Counted from the first letter of the stretch, positions 33,760-43,373 are shown. The stretch is DNA of 64,000 nucleotides from Hyphococcus lacteus (GCF_041058985.1 NZ_JBEHZE010000001.1:2542001-2606000), one strand, 5' to 3'. Notes: a model not told the origin generated them from the sequence alone. Made by a program: numbers and translations.

Positions 33760-34764
33760 CTAACCTCCGGTCACTGACATATGTCTTGATACCGATGGCT
33801 GTTCACCACGTTTTGATATGTCAAACGCATGGCGCTCTGGCTTCCTTAACATTGCGCGATCCAACGCTGCGTCTAATGCCTGCTGAGGGTTATCGCCACG
33901 CATAGCAGCACGCAAATCAATGCGGTCAGAATGGCCTAAACACATATATATCTGGCCTGTACATGTAACTCGCACACGATTGCATCCCGCACAAAAGTTA
34001 TTTGTAAGCGGCGTGATAAAACCTAGCGTCCCGCCCGTTTGCTCAACATTAACATAGCGCGCAGGTCCGCCAGTTCTTTTTTCTATTGGTGTAAGCGTCC
34101 AACCTTCTTCAAGACTGTCCCGGACAACACTCAAAGGCAAATATTGATCTACGCGGTCTTCGTCAATCTCGCCAAGCGGCATAACTTCGATCAACGTCAA
34201 TTCCATCCCGCGCCCATGCGCCCACTCAATCATCATGGGAATTTCCTGATCGTTGATATTTTTTAGGGCGACTGTATTGATCTTAACTTCGAGGCCCGCA
34301 TTTTGGGCCGCATCCAACCCGCGCAGCACCTGTGATAACACGTTTCGCCGAGTTAATTTCTCGAATTTCTTATCGTCGAGCGTATCAAGCGAAACATTTA
34401 TTCGTTTTACCCCCACCGATCTCAAAACATCCGCATGGTGATAGAGTTGTGTCGCATTCGTCGTGAGGGTTAGTTCGTCAAAGTCACCTTTATCAAGGAG
34501 CCTTCCTAAGCGCGCCATCAGTGTCATTATGTCTTTTCGGGTTAACGGCTCGCCGCCCGTCACCCGAATTTTTTTAACACCGCGATCAATAAAGGCGCCG
34601 GAGAGGAACTCCAATTCTTCGAGGCTCAGCACTTCACGTTTGGGAAGAAACGTCATTTCCTCCGCCATGCAGTATGTGCAGCGCAAATCACACCGGTCCG
34701 TCACTGACAAGCGCAGATAATCAATATGTCGGCCAAAGGTATCTTTTAGTGGTTTCAAGGACAT
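33760..34764 (-). CDS. moaA: GTP 3',8-cyclase (radical SAM)
   Basis: First enzyme of molybdenum-cofactor synthesis. The 334-residue radical SAM protein carries the N-terminal cluster cysteines C25, C29 and C32 in TDRCDLRCTYC, and the C-terminal cluster in NNFCAGCNRVRVTCTGQIYMC. The last residues are TGG; the C-terminal Gly-Gly pair is a conserved catalytic feature of MoaA. It begins 73 bp after the fghA stop codon and heads the Moco operon, possibly with read-through from the formaldehyde genes. Confidence 0.96.
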   Translation of the reverse strand: MSLKPLKDTFGRHIDYLRLSVTDRCDLRCTYCMAEEMTFLPKREVLSLEELEFLSGAFIDRGVKKIRVTGGEPLTRKDIMTLMARLGRLLDKGDFDELTLTTNATQLYHHADVLRSVGVKRINVSLDTLDDKKFEKLTRRNVLSQVLRGLDAAQNAGLEVKINTVALKNINDQEIPMMIEWAHGRGMELTLIEVMPLGEIDEDRVDQYLPLSVVRDSLEEGWTLTPIEKRTGGPARYVNVEQTGGTLGFITPLTNNFCAGCNRVRVTCTGQIYMCLGHSDRIDLRAAMRGDNPQQALDAALDRAMLRKPERHAFDISKRGEQPSVSRHMSVTGG

Positions 34765-34809
34765 TTGGCTCTAATATCACGGAAGGTCGATAAGCAGCAA
34801 TCAGGACAA

Positions 34810-34829
34810 GCTTCACCGTAGCGTGAAGC
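34810..34829 (-). terminator. Short hairpin between fghA and moaA
   Basis: A 7-bp stem GCTTCAC/GTGAAGC starting a few bases after the fghA stop codon. No U-run follows, so it may only be a weak pause or an mRNA-processing site; read-through into moaA is possible. Confidence 0.3.
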
Positions 34830-34836
34830 GACCACG

Positions 34837-35676
34837 TTAAAGACGCTCCATATGCCAACGGACGTGATCTTCAACAAAGCTCGCAATAAAGTAATATGAG
34901 TGATCATAGCCGTCTTGCATTCGCAGTGTATAGGACTGCCCGGCCCGGTCGGCGGCAGCGGCAAAAATTTCGGGCTTTAACTGCTCTTTCAAAAAATTGT
35001 CTGCTGTTCCCTGATCGATAAGTATATTGGTTTTACTCGGAATCCGAGAGACCAATACTGATGCGTCATGCTCCGCCCAGGCAGCCTCATCGGGTCCTAA
35101 ATAATTTGAAAGTGCCTTTATACCCCAAGGCACCTGCGACGGCGCTACGATTGGCGAAAACGCGGAACATGTCTTGAATATTTCCGGATTCTTCAAGTGG
35201 ATCGTCAACGCCCCATGACCACCCATCGAATGACCAAAAATTCCTGATCGCGCAGCATCAACCGGAAACGCTGTTGACACTAACGTTGGCAACTCACGGG
35301 CAATATAGTCATACATATTATAATGCTCTGACCACGGGTCTTGACTCGCATTAACATAAAACCCCGCCCCCAAACCAAAATCATACGCCTCGTCGGGGTC
35401 GTCAGGCACCTTCGGACCTCGTGGTGAAGTGTCAGGTGCAACGATAACGACACCCAATTCAGCGGCGATACGTTGTGCACCCGCTTTGGTGATGAAGTTT
35501 TCTTCGGTGCACGTCAGCCCCGACAACCAATAGAGAACCGGAAACGTGCCTTTTCCACCTTTATCTTCTGGCGGCAGATATACTGCGAATTTCATATCAC
35601 AGTTACAGGCTTCACTCGCGTGTGAATAAATCGACTGCGTACCGCCGAAAGACTTAGTGCTGCTTTGTAGATTAAT
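34837..35676 (-). CDS. fghA: S-formylglutathione hydrolase, probably starting at ATT
   Basis: Serine esterase that cleaves S-formylglutathione to formate and glutathione. From ATT at 35676 the protein has 279 residues, the normal length; from the first ATG (35595) it has only 252 and lacks the conserved SFGGTQSIYSHASEA segment, which is present in frame upstream. GGAG sits 7 nt before the ATT, and no ATG, GTG or TTG lies between. The catalytic serine is in GHSMGGHGA (about 147-155 in the longer form), followed by SPIVAPSQVPWG and DGYDHSYYF. It lies 41 bp after adhC. The unusual start is inference from homology and reading frame. Confidence 0.9.
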   Translation of the reverse strand: MNLQSSTKSFGGTQSIYSHASEACNCDMKFAVYLPPEDKGGKGTFPVLYWLSGLTCTEENFITKAGAQRIAAELGVVIVAPDTSPRGPKVPDDPDEAYDFGLGAGFYVNASQDPWSEHYNMYDYIARELPTLVSTAFPVDAARSGIFGHSMGGHGALTIHLKNPEIFKTCSAFSPIVAPSQVPWGIKALSNYLGPDEAAWAEHDASVLVSRIPSKTNILIDQGTADNFLKEQLKPEIFAAAADRAGQSYTLRMQDGYDHSYYFIASFVEDHVRWHMERL

Positions 35677-35717
35677 CGTACATCTCCATCCGTGAATAGC
35701 GCGACTTGTATAGGCCC

Positions 35718-36830
35718 CTAAAAAACTACGACCGAACGGATACTTTTGCCTTCATGCATAAGATCAAATGCATCGTCAATTTTTTCTAGCGGCAATGTAT
35801 GTGTGATCAGGTCATCAATATTGATTTTTTTATCCATATACCAATCAACAATCTTAGGCGTATCCGTACGGCCCCGGGCACCACCAAATGCAGACCCTTT
35901 CCAAATGCGCCCCGTAACGAGCTGAAAGGGCCTCGTTGAAATTTCTTTTCCGGCCTCGGCGACACCAATAACAACCGACGTCCCCCACCCCCGGTGACAG
36001 CATTCTAACGCTTGGCGCATGACAGCCGTGTTGCCTGTGCAATCGAATGAATAGTCTGCGCCGCCACCGGTAAGTTCAACAATTCTATCAACAACATTTG
36101 ACGCGCCAACTTCCGCAGCATTTACGAAATCGGTCATACCAAACTGTTCAGCGATCTGGCGCTTTGACGGATTAATATCGACACCAATTATTTTATCTGC
36201 ACCGACTAAAGCGGCCCCTTGAATGACATTTAGTCCAATTCCGCCAAGACCAAAAACAACAACATTGGCACCTGGCTCAACGCCCGCGGTCCATATCACT
36301 GCACCGACCCCCGTGGTTACGCCACAACCAATGTAACAAGCTTTGTCAAACGGTGCATCTTTTCGAATTTTAGCAACAGCAATTTCCGGCATCACTGTAA
36401 AATTCGAAAACGTTGAACACCCCATATAGTGATGCAATGTTTGTCCCTTATAGGAAAATCGACTTGTCCCGTCGGGCATCAAACCCTTCCCCTGCGTCGC
36501 GCGGATTGAGGTGCAAAGATTAGACTTTTGCGAAAGGCATGTTTTACAGGTTCGGCATTCTGGCGTGTATAGCGGAATTACGTGATCACCAGGAGCGACC
36601 GAAGTCACACCCGCACCAACTTCACGCACAATTCCAGCGCCTTCGTGCCCCAGAATTGACGGAAAAATGCCTTCGGAGTCTTTGCCCTCTAGCGTGTAAG
36701 CATCTGTGTGACAGATCCCAGTCGCCATTATCTCAACCAGAACCTCACCAGCTTTTGGTCCCTCGAGATCAACCTCTTCGATAACAAGGGGTTTATTAGG
36801 CTCAAAAGCGATTGCGGCTCTGGTTTTCAT
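35718..36830 (-). CDS. adhC: S-(hydroxymethyl)glutathione dehydrogenase / class III alcohol dehydrogenase
   Basis: A 370-residue zinc enzyme that oxidises S-hydroxymethylglutathione (from formaldehyde) with NAD to S-formylglutathione. Catalytic zinc ligands lie in GICHTDAYTLEG (about 38-49) and ILGHEGAGIV; the structural zinc cysteines are in CRTCKTCLSQKSNLC (about 90-104). The Rossmann motif is VFGLGGIGLNVIQGA. ATG 36830 is preferred to the TTG at 36851. fghA follows by 41 bp, making a formaldehyde-detoxification operon. The 230-bp region upstream shows no regulator gene, so control (often frmR or a two-component system) is unknown. Confidence 0.95.
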   Translation of the reverse strand: MKTRAAIAFEPNKPLVIEEVDLEGPKAGEVLVEIMATGICHTDAYTLEGKDSEGIFPSILGHEGAGIVREVGAGVTSVAPGDHVIPLYTPECRTCKTCLSQKSNLCTSIRATQGKGLMPDGTSRFSYKGQTLHHYMGCSTFSNFTVMPEIAVAKIRKDAPFDKACYIGCGVTTGVGAVIWTAGVEPGANVVVFGLGGIGLNVIQGAALVGADKIIGVDINPSKRQIAEQFGMTDFVNAAEVGASNVVDRIVELTGGGADYSFDCTGNTAVMRQALECCHRGWGTSVVIGVAEAGKEISTRPFQLVTGRIWKGSAFGGARGRTDTPKIVDWYMDKKINIDDLITHTLPLEKIDDAFDLMHEGKSIRSVVVF

Positions 36831-37060
36831 AGAGATTCTCGTGTTTTCCAAAGGTTCAACGGATGAAGATCCTTATATTCCAGCATTGAGCATGTTTCCA
36901 GAGTGATGAACCATCGAAATTGAGGCATTTCCGCACTATTTGGATGTACGCTCAAAAATCCACGTCACGGCAAGGGTTAGCGGATCACTCGCAAGGCCAA
37001 CGGGCAAAATCCTACCTAACAGATTTTCTATTTTCATCGTATACGGATTTTTTATACACA

Positions 37061-37921
37061 TTAAAACACGACAGTTTTCGGACCGTTGACCAAAACTCGA
37101 TCCTCGAGGAAACAGGTAACGGCGCGTGCGAGAACCCTACGTTCTACATCACGCCCCCGATGAACTAAGTCTTCAGGCGTATCGGCATGTGATATATGTT
37201 CGACGTCCTGCGAAATGATTGGCCCTTCGTCGAGATCTGGCGTTACGAAATGCGCAGTCGCACCTATAATCTTCACACCACGAGCATGAGCCTGATGATA
37301 GGGTTTAGCCCCCTTAAAACCGGGCAGAAAGCTGTGATGAATGTTGATGCAACGCCCCTCAAGGAAATGCGCGAAATCATCTGATAGGATTTGCATGTAT
37401 CGGGCAAGCACAACGAGATCCGCACCCGTTTCATCCACGATTTTTTTGATTTTAGATTCCTGATCGAGCTTCGTTTCTTTTGTGACCGGCAGATAGTGAT
37501 ATGGCGTGTCACGAATAGACGTTAGATTCAGTGCCTCGCGCGGGTGATTAGACACAATGCCTACAATATCCATGTTCATCTCACCAATTCGGCGACGATA
37601 GAGGAGATCTCCCAAACAATGATCGAACTTAGAAACAAGAATCAAAACGCGTTTGCGCTCTTCTTTCGGTCGAATACGCCAATCCATACTGAATTGATCA
37701 GCAACCGGATTGAATTTCGAAACAATATTTTCATGCGAATATTGTTGATCATCAAGATCGAAAACAACACGCATAAAGAACTTGCCCGTTTCGGTATCGT
37801 CAAATTGCTGCGCGTCGAGAATATTCCCGCCGGCATCGAACAATAAGCCCGCCACCGTTGCGACAATTCCCGGCTTATCTTTACATGAAAGCGTTAGGAT
37901 ATAAGGCTTCTTCATACGCAT
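37061..37921 (-). CDS. purU: Formyltetrahydrofolate deformylase
   Basis: A 286-residue enzyme that hydrolyses 10-formyltetrahydrofolate to formate and tetrahydrofolate. The N-terminal ACT domain begins LTLSCKDKPGIVATVAGLLF (about 9-28). The transformylase catalytic domain has NIHHSFLPGFKGAKPY (about 194-209) with the catalytic Asn/His, and GATAHFVTPDLDEGPIISQD with the catalytic Asp. It is next to the formaldehyde/formate genes. PurU sometimes accompanies formaldehyde detoxification, which fits. It is on the same strand as the amidase gene, 14 bp away. Confidence 0.93.
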   Translation of the reverse strand: MRMKKPYILTLSCKDKPGIVATVAGLLFDAGGNILDAQQFDDTETGKFFMRVVFDLDDQQYSHENIVSKFNPVADQFSMDWRIRPKEERKRVLILVSKFDHCLGDLLYRRRIGEMNMDIVGIVSNHPREALNLTSIRDTPYHYLPVTKETKLDQESKIKKIVDETGADLVVLARYMQILSDDFAHFLEGRCINIHHSFLPGFKGAKPYHQAHARGVKIIGATAHFVTPDLDEGPIISQDVEHISHADTPEDLVHRGRDVERRVLARAVTCFLEDRVLVNGPKTVVF

Positions 37922-37935
37922 ATACTCGGTTTCAT

Positions 37936-39675
37936 TTATGAAAATGCAGGCGGGCGGGCATCTTGGACACCAAGTGTTTTTTCAAGCGCAGCCCCAATCG
38001 CAATAATTTTTCGTTCTTCAAATAAATCTGACCAAAGACTAACCCCTCTTGGAGCTTTAAATGTTTGTTTTTGTATGGGCTCATCGAACAATGAAACAGT
38101 CGGTCGTTGCGAAAATCCGGCTCTCAGCGCCAGCTGCGGATGACCTGTCGCGTTGGTCGCGAGCAAGGCACCGCCGGCAAAATGTGGGCCAATAAGCGCA
38201 TCAAATCCGTCAAATGCACTGTTCATCGCCTCCATTACGCGGCGACGTAGCCGATCTATCTGTATATAATCAACTGCAGAAACAAACCGTGCAGCGCGCC
38301 ATGAATTGGGCCATGCCTCCTTCGCCTGCCATGCCAGCTCATCGTCACGATCAGTCAATGTCAGATCTGAAAACGCAGCGGCGGCTTCTACTTGGACAAT
38401 TTCAGACAAAGCGCTGAGGTCGATTTCCGGCCAAGGAAATTCCTTTAGGGTTATCCCCAATGACCGCAATGCTTCTAATGCTTTTCGGTCTGATTCATCG
38501 CCCTCTTCGAACCATTCAGGTACGTAACCAACTGTCATCTGTAATAAATCGAGTGGTTCATATGTAAAGCCAACCCGCGCAGCACCAGGATCATCCGCAT
38601 CATAACCATTGATAGCGGAAAGGACGGCTGCATTATCCTCCACAGTACGACAGATAGGGCCGACCTTATCAAGCGACCAACACAATGCCATAAAACCAGC
38701 GCGGGATACTCTTCCGAATGTTGGTCGCAAGCCGGTTGTCCCACATCGCTCAGAAGGCGAAATGATAGATCCTAATGTTTCTGTACCTATTGCAAAACCA
38801 CATAGCCCGGCCGCAACAGCAGACGCAGAACCAGCGCTAGATCCTGACGAGCCTTCGTCGCTGTTCCACGGATTGCGCGTGCGTGCGCCAAACCACTGAT
38901 CACCATAGGCAATAGCCCCACAAGCGGTTTTCCCTAAAAGAACAGCGCCCGCGAGTCGTAATTTTCGAGTAACCTCAGCGTCACTGTCAGGAATTCTGTC
39001 TTTGAATGGCGTAGCGCCCCAACTGGTCAATATACCTTTCGTGTCTGCCAAGTCTTTTAGACCATAAGGTATGCCGTGAAGCGGCCCCCGATCACGTCCA
39101 TTTGAAAAATCGACATCGGCCTTTGCTGCTTGTTCTCTGGCTAATCCTTCCGTGATGGTAATAAAAGCATTAAGCTCGCCATTATGCTTCGTAATCCGGC
39201 GAAGATATAAATCCGTCAACTGAGCACTTGTAAGTGATCCGTTGCGCAGCCAATGCCCCAACTCGTTTACGCTCGCATAGGCAATATCTGCTTCGTTCTC
39301 AGGTAATGCACGCGATATCAGGGGTAGCGACAAACGGTTTTTCTGAGAGGAAATTTTCTTACGGGGCAGTTTCGGATTGAATACCATTGCTGGCGCTAAA
39401 CCGTTGGGCATATCCATCAACCGTAAACCGGCCAGTGTTGTTAGGCGGTTCTCGATATCGTCGAGCATCATCCCGCGCTCAGCTGCTGAAAACGAAATTC
39501 CCTGTAGTTTTTCAGCTTCGGCAATAGACCGAGTTGTGATTTTCGGATCAATATCAGTCGATGGATTGGCGGCAACGGACCTGATTTGAAAGCGTTCACA
39601 TCCGCCAATAGCCCCAACCGCGCCGGTAAATGCCGCTCCACGCAATAGCGCGCGCCTATCGGTTTTAATGCTCAC
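37936..39675 (-). CDS. Amidase-signature hydrolase, probable Tat-exported lipoprotein
   Basis: A 579-residue amidase-signature (AS) family hydrolase. The N terminus TDRRALLRGAAFTGAVGAIGGC combines a twin-arginine motif (R7, R8) with a lipobox-like cysteine (C26), indicating export and lipid anchoring. Catalytic lysine K207 is in PYGLKDLAD; the cis-serine is in SSGSSAGSASAV (about 276-287), and the nucleophile S302 is in GTETLGSIISP. About 120 residues between signal and AS domain are variable. The substrate could be an amide, nitrile product or peptide; nothing nearby tells. It is divergent from kbl. Confidence 0.85.
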   Translation of the reverse strand: MSIKTDRRALLRGAAFTGAVGAIGGCERFQIRSVAANPSTDIDPKITTRSIAEAEKLQGISFSAAERGMMLDDIENRLTTLAGLRLMDMPNGLAPAMVFNPKLPRKKISSQKNRLSLPLISRALPENEADIAYASVNELGHWLRNGSLTSAQLTDLYLRRITKHNGELNAFITITEGLAREQAAKADVDFSNGRDRGPLHGIPYGLKDLADTKGILTSWGATPFKDRIPDSDAEVTRKLRLAGAVLLGKTACGAIAYGDQWFGARTRNPWNSDEGSSGSSAGSASAVAAGLCGFAIGTETLGSIISPSERCGTTGLRPTFGRVSRAGFMALCWSLDKVGPICRTVEDNAAVLSAINGYDADDPGAARVGFTYEPLDLLQMTVGYVPEWFEEGDESDRKALEALRSLGITLKEFPWPEIDLSALSEIVQVEAAAAFSDLTLTDRDDELAWQAKEAWPNSWRAARFVSAVDYIQIDRLRRRVMEAMNSAFDGFDALIGPHFAGGALLATNATGHPQLALRAGFSQRPTVSLFDEPIQKQTFKAPRGVSLWSDLFEERKIIAIGAALEKTLGVQDARPPAFS

Positions 39676-39848
39676 CCGTGCCCCCAGCTAATGTTCGGTG
39701 CGTTATTATGACGAAATTGCCCCGAACCCTTGTCATTCACAAGCAAAAACCGCCAAGCCTCTGTATTTACTCGTTATTGTCTGTCATTGACGCAGTTGGC
39801 CAGTGGCGCCAAACCATAGGGAAGAACGAACGGGATTACGAGGAAACT

Positions 39849-41051
39849 ATGCGCCAAACTTTTTACAACCGAATCGCTGACACAATTGCGGACATCCACG
39901 ATCAGGGACTGGAAAAGATCGAGCGGCAGATCACATCGCCGCAAGGTCCGGTCATCGAAGTCGATCACAACGGTACGCGAAAACAGGTGTTGAATTTTTG
40001 CGCAAATAATTATCTGGGCCTTGCCGATAATCCGGAAATCGTAGAAGCCGCCAAGTCCACGATGGACGAGTATGGGTTCGGGATGGCGTCTGTTCGCTTT
40101 ATCTGCGGCACCACAGACCTTCACCGAAAAGTTGAAAAAGAGATTGCCGCATTTCTCGGCTATGAAGATGCGATTTTATTCGCCGCATGTTTTGACGCGA
40201 ATGGCGGCGTTTTTGAGCCACTCCTCGAAGCCGAAGACGCAATTATTTCCGACAGCCTCAATCATGCTTCGATCATTGATGGTGTCCGTCTTTGCAAGGC
40301 CAAACGCTATCGCTTCCCAAATTCAGATATGGGCGCGCTACGCAAACAACTGGAGCAAGCCGATCTCGACGGCGCACGGACCAAGCTCGTCGTGACCGAC
40401 GGCGTTTTTTCAATGGATGGCTATATCGCAAACCTACGTGAGATTTGCGCCCTTGCTGAAGAGTTTGGCGCATTGGTTATGGTCGATGATTGCCATGCTA
40501 CTGGCTTCATGGGCCCCCACGGTGAAGGAACTCCGGCCCATTGTGGCGTGGCCAAAAATGTAGATATCCTTACCGGCACGCTCGGCAAGGCCCTTGGCGG
40601 CGGTATGGGCGGCTATATTTGTGCGAGCAAAGACGTCGTCCATCTTTTGCGCAATCGTGCGCGACCATATCTATTTTCAAACGCACTGACACCAGCGCTG
40701 TTGGGCGCAACGCTAAAAACAATCGAGTTGGTTCGAAATGGCGGCACGCTAAGAGAGCAACTTTTTCGGAATGCGACACGCTTTCGCAAACAAATGACCG
40801 AAGCTGGTTTTGACCTTTTGCCAGGTGAGCATCCAATCATTCCAATCATGATTTATGATGCACGCAAGGCCGCTCAACTTGCTGACGAGTTAATGGAAGA
40901 AGGCGTTTACGTAACCGCCTTTTCTTTTCCTGTCGTCCCAAAAGGAAAAGCCCGTATCCGCACTCAAATGTGTGCGGGCCACAGTGATAGTCAAGTCGAT
41001 ACTGCCGTCGCTGCATTTGTGAAAGCCGGTAAGAAAATTGGTGTGATATAG
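39849..41051 (+). CDS. kbl: 2-amino-3-ketobutyrate coenzyme A ligase
   Basis: A 400-residue PLP enzyme that cleaves 2-amino-3-ketobutyrate with CoA to glycine and acetyl-CoA. The PLP lysine is in TGTLGKALGG (about residue 244), with HDQ-type SLNHASIIDGVR and DDCHATGFMGPHG before it. ATG 39849 is preceded by AGGA and matches the family start (MRQTFYNRIAD); the frame is open from 39678. tdh begins 9 bp downstream, forming the threonine-degradation operon. Confidence 0.96.
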   Translation: MRQTFYNRIADTIADIHDQGLEKIERQITSPQGPVIEVDHNGTRKQVLNFCANNYLGLADNPEIVEAAKSTMDEYGFGMASVRFICGTTDLHRKVEKEIAAFLGYEDAILFAACFDANGGVFEPLLEAEDAIISDSLNHASIIDGVRLCKAKRYRFPNSDMGALRKQLEQADLDGARTKLVVTDGVFSMDGYIANLREICALAEEFGALVMVDDCHATGFMGPHGEGTPAHCGVAKNVDILTGTLGKALGGGMGGYICASKDVVHLLRNRARPYLFSNALTPALLGATLKTIELVRNGGTLREQLFRNATRFRKQMTEAGFDLLPGEHPIIPIMIYDARKAAQLADELMEEGVYVTAFSFPVVPKGKARIRTQMCAGHSDSQVDTAVAAFVKAGKKIGVI

Positions 41052-41060
41052 GAGTGTTCA

Positions 41061-42095
41061 ATGAAAGCATTGATGAAAGCCAAAGCCGAAGAAGGCATCT
41101 GGATGGTCGACACCAGCCGACCAGCGATCGGACCAAATGACGTTCTTATCAAAGTCAAACGAACCGCTATCTGCGGAACCGACATGCATATATATAATTG
41201 GGATGCATGGGCACAAAAAACAATTCCTGTACCGATGACTGTGGGGCACGAATTTTCCGGAGAAATCGTGGAAATCGGCTCAGAAGTTCATCTTGAACAT
41301 TTCAATATGAAAATCGGTGACCGCGTGTCAGCCGAAGGTCATGTCACATGCGGATATTGCCGGAACTGTCGTGCGGGCCAACGGCACTTATGCCGTAACA
41401 CAGTCGGAGTAGGCGTAAACCGCCCTGGCTCTTTCGCCGAATATGTCTCTGTGCCTGCGTTCAATGTCTATAAATTACCAGCTGACATTTCAGATGATAT
41501 GGGCGCGATTTTTGATCCGTATGGAAACGCTACCCATACTGCCCTCGCCTACGACCTTGTCGGCGAAGACGTTTTAATCACGGGTGCCGGCCCAATAGGC
41601 ATCATGGCCGCAGCCATCGCCCGTTTCGTTGGCGCGCGCCATGTGGTCATCACTGACGTCAATGACTACCGCCTCGAACTTGCCGAAAAAATGGGCGCAA
41701 CATGCGCCGTGAACGTTACCAAAAAACCACTGCGTGATGTGATGAATGACCTCGGGATGACCGAGGGCTTTGATATTGGGTTGGAAATGTCGGGCGTTCC
41801 GACTGCTTTCGAATCCATGCTCGACACAATGAACCATGGCGGCAAAATTGCCATGCTCGGGATTATGCCGAACGGTGCCGGGATTGATTGGGACAAAGTT
41901 ATTTTCAAAGGACTAGAGATCAAAGGCATTTATGGCCGTCGAATGTTTGAGACCTGGTATAAGATGGGAGCCATGTTACAAGCCGGGCTTGATCTTTCAC
42001 CTATCGTCACGCACCGGTTTTCGATCAATGACTACCAAAAAGGCTTTGACGTAATGGGCTCTGGTCAATCTGGTAAAGTTATTTTGGAATGGTAA
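41061..42095 (+). CDS. tdh: L-threonine 3-dehydrogenase
   Basis: A 344-residue zinc-dependent dehydrogenase that oxidises threonine to 2-amino-3-ketobutyrate, the substrate of kbl. Catalytic zinc motifs are AICGTDMHIYNWD (about 36-48) and VGHEFSGEIVE; the structural zinc cysteines lie in CGYCRNCRAGQRHLC (about 96-110). NAD-binding GAGPIGIMAAAIA follows. GGAGTG stands in front of the start. It ends 22 bp before an OmpA-like gene. Confidence 0.97.
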   Translation: MKALMKAKAEEGIWMVDTSRPAIGPNDVLIKVKRTAICGTDMHIYNWDAWAQKTIPVPMTVGHEFSGEIVEIGSEVHLEHFNMKIGDRVSAEGHVTCGYCRNCRAGQRHLCRNTVGVGVNRPGSFAEYVSVPAFNVYKLPADISDDMGAIFDPYGNATHTALAYDLVGEDVLITGAGPIGIMAAAIARFVGARHVVITDVNDYRLELAEKMGATCAVNVTKKPLRDVMNDLGMTEGFDIGLEMSGVPTAFESMLDTMNHGGKIAMLGIMPNGAGIDWDKVIFKGLEIKGIYGRRMFETWYKMGAMLQAGLDLSPIVTHRFSINDYQKGFDVMGSGQSGKVILEW

Positions 42096-42117
42096 GTTAG
42101 GTTCCGTACGCGGCCCA

Positions 42118-43290
42118 ATGAACGCAATCATAAAAATATCCTTTGGGCTTATCGCCGTAGCACTTCTGGGTGCTGCGGCTTTTACTAGTGATATCATTCC
42201 CGGATCTGCATCATCAGCCGAGCAACGCCTGCTTACCAAAGCTAATGCTGCGCTTTCGAATACCCCCAGCATACGTCTACAGGTTAATGGACAAAAACTG
42301 ATCATCTCTGGCGAAGTGCCTGATATTGAAACACGGACGCGAACCTTAGCCCGTATAGAGAACGCGGATGGGCCAGGCGGTATCGTGATCGGCGGCATCA
42401 CCACAATTGATGCTTCTGCATTAAAGGTGATCCCACAACTGCCTGTCGCCGATCCGTTCATTTGGATTGCAGAAAATGAGGGCGACGCGCTTGTCTTCTC
42501 CGGATTCGCCCCAAGCGAGGCTGCGCGTAATTACCTCTTTCAGCTCGCAGAAGAGTTATTCGGCAATCACGAAATTTCCGGTACGCTCGAATTGGCGAGC
42601 GGTTTACCGGCAACAGAAAACCAATGGCTCAAATCCACTGACACTGCTCTCCGCAGCTTAAGCCTTTTAAAAGACGGTGTCGCCGAAGCAAATGGCATTC
42701 AGTTTTCGCTGAGCGGTGAAGCGCAAGATATCGATAGTCTCAATAAAGCTCGGACTTCAATGGAAAATGTTGCCGATGTTTTTCAAACACAAACCCAACT
42801 CAATCTCCGGCGTACACCTACTTCCATCGAAGATTTAATCACTGAGACCGTTCTAGACGATCCGATTATATCCTCAAACATTGAAGAACCAGCTCAAACG
42901 GAAGCCGTCGCTCAATTACCTTCCTGCCAAAGCAATATTGAGACGGCGATCGATCAACGAAAAATTGGGTTTTCCAGCGCCCTTGCGGACATCGACATTA
43001 ACGCCCGTACGCAGCTGCGTGAGATCGCTTCAATACTCGCCGATTGCGAAAATATCCGCCTACAAATAACCGGTCACACTGACTCAAGCGGCAATGCCGC
43101 CCGCAATCTACAGCTTAGCGGCTACAGGGCGGATGCCGTTCGCGCGTTTTTAATTTCCGTCGGTGCCCCGGCCAACCGATTATCAACCCGAGGGGCCGGA
43201 TCAGCAGAGCCTATCACGAGCAATGCAACCCCCGAAGGTCGCGAACGCAATAGGCGCATTGAGATCGAAGTCGTTAGCGAAAATGGGTAG
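42118..43290 (+). CDS. OmpA-family outer-membrane protein with BON-like repeats
   Basis: A 390-residue protein. The N-terminal segment SFGLIAVALLGAAAF (about 8-22) anchors or exports it. The middle contains BON-like repeats (IRLQVNGQKLIISGEVPDIE, about 52-71, and IQFSLSGEAQDID, about 199-211). The C-terminal OmpA-like peptidoglycan-binding domain has LQITGHTDSSGNAARNLQLS (about 318-337) and GAGSAEPI, ending GRERNRRIEIEVV. It probably tethers the outer membrane to peptidoglycan. It follows tdh by 22 bp. Whether they are co-transcribed is not clear. Confidence 0.75.
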   Translation: MNAIIKISFGLIAVALLGAAAFTSDIIPGSASSAEQRLLTKANAALSNTPSIRLQVNGQKLIISGEVPDIETRTRTLARIENADGPGGIVIGGITTIDASALKVIPQLPVADPFIWIAENEGDALVFSGFAPSEAARNYLFQLAEELFGNHEISGTLELASGLPATENQWLKSTDTALRSLSLLKDGVAEANGIQFSLSGEAQDIDSLNKARTSMENVADVFQTQTQLNLRRTPTSIEDLITETVLDDPIISSNIEEPAQTEAVAQLPSCQSNIETAIDQRKIGFSSALADIDINARTQLREIASILADCENIRLQITGHTDSSGNAARNLQLSGYRADAVRAFLISVGAPANRLSTRGAGSAEPITSNATPEGRERNRRIEIEVVSENG

Positions 43291-43373
43291 GTGTTTTAGC
43301 GCTCTACCCTTGCAAATCATACGGAAAGACCACACTAAACCAACCTGAAAGACATCAAACGCAGGAGTATCAC

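Noticed and set aside
34765..34836. Molybdenum-cofactor riboswitch before moaA
   Set aside because: The gap of 72 bp between fghA and moaA is too short for the known multi-stem motif and contains only a 7-bp hairpin.
35595..35690. Frameshift as explanation for the missing fghA start
   Set aside because: The ATG at 35683 in another frame meets a stop after three codons, whereas the fghA frame is intact from 35676 with the expected length and a good Shine-Dalgarno sequence. A non-standard start is simpler.
36920..37168. Plus-strand open frame between adhC and purU
   Set aside because: It runs through the adhC promoter region and into the end of purU on the opposite strand, with no domain and no conserved start.
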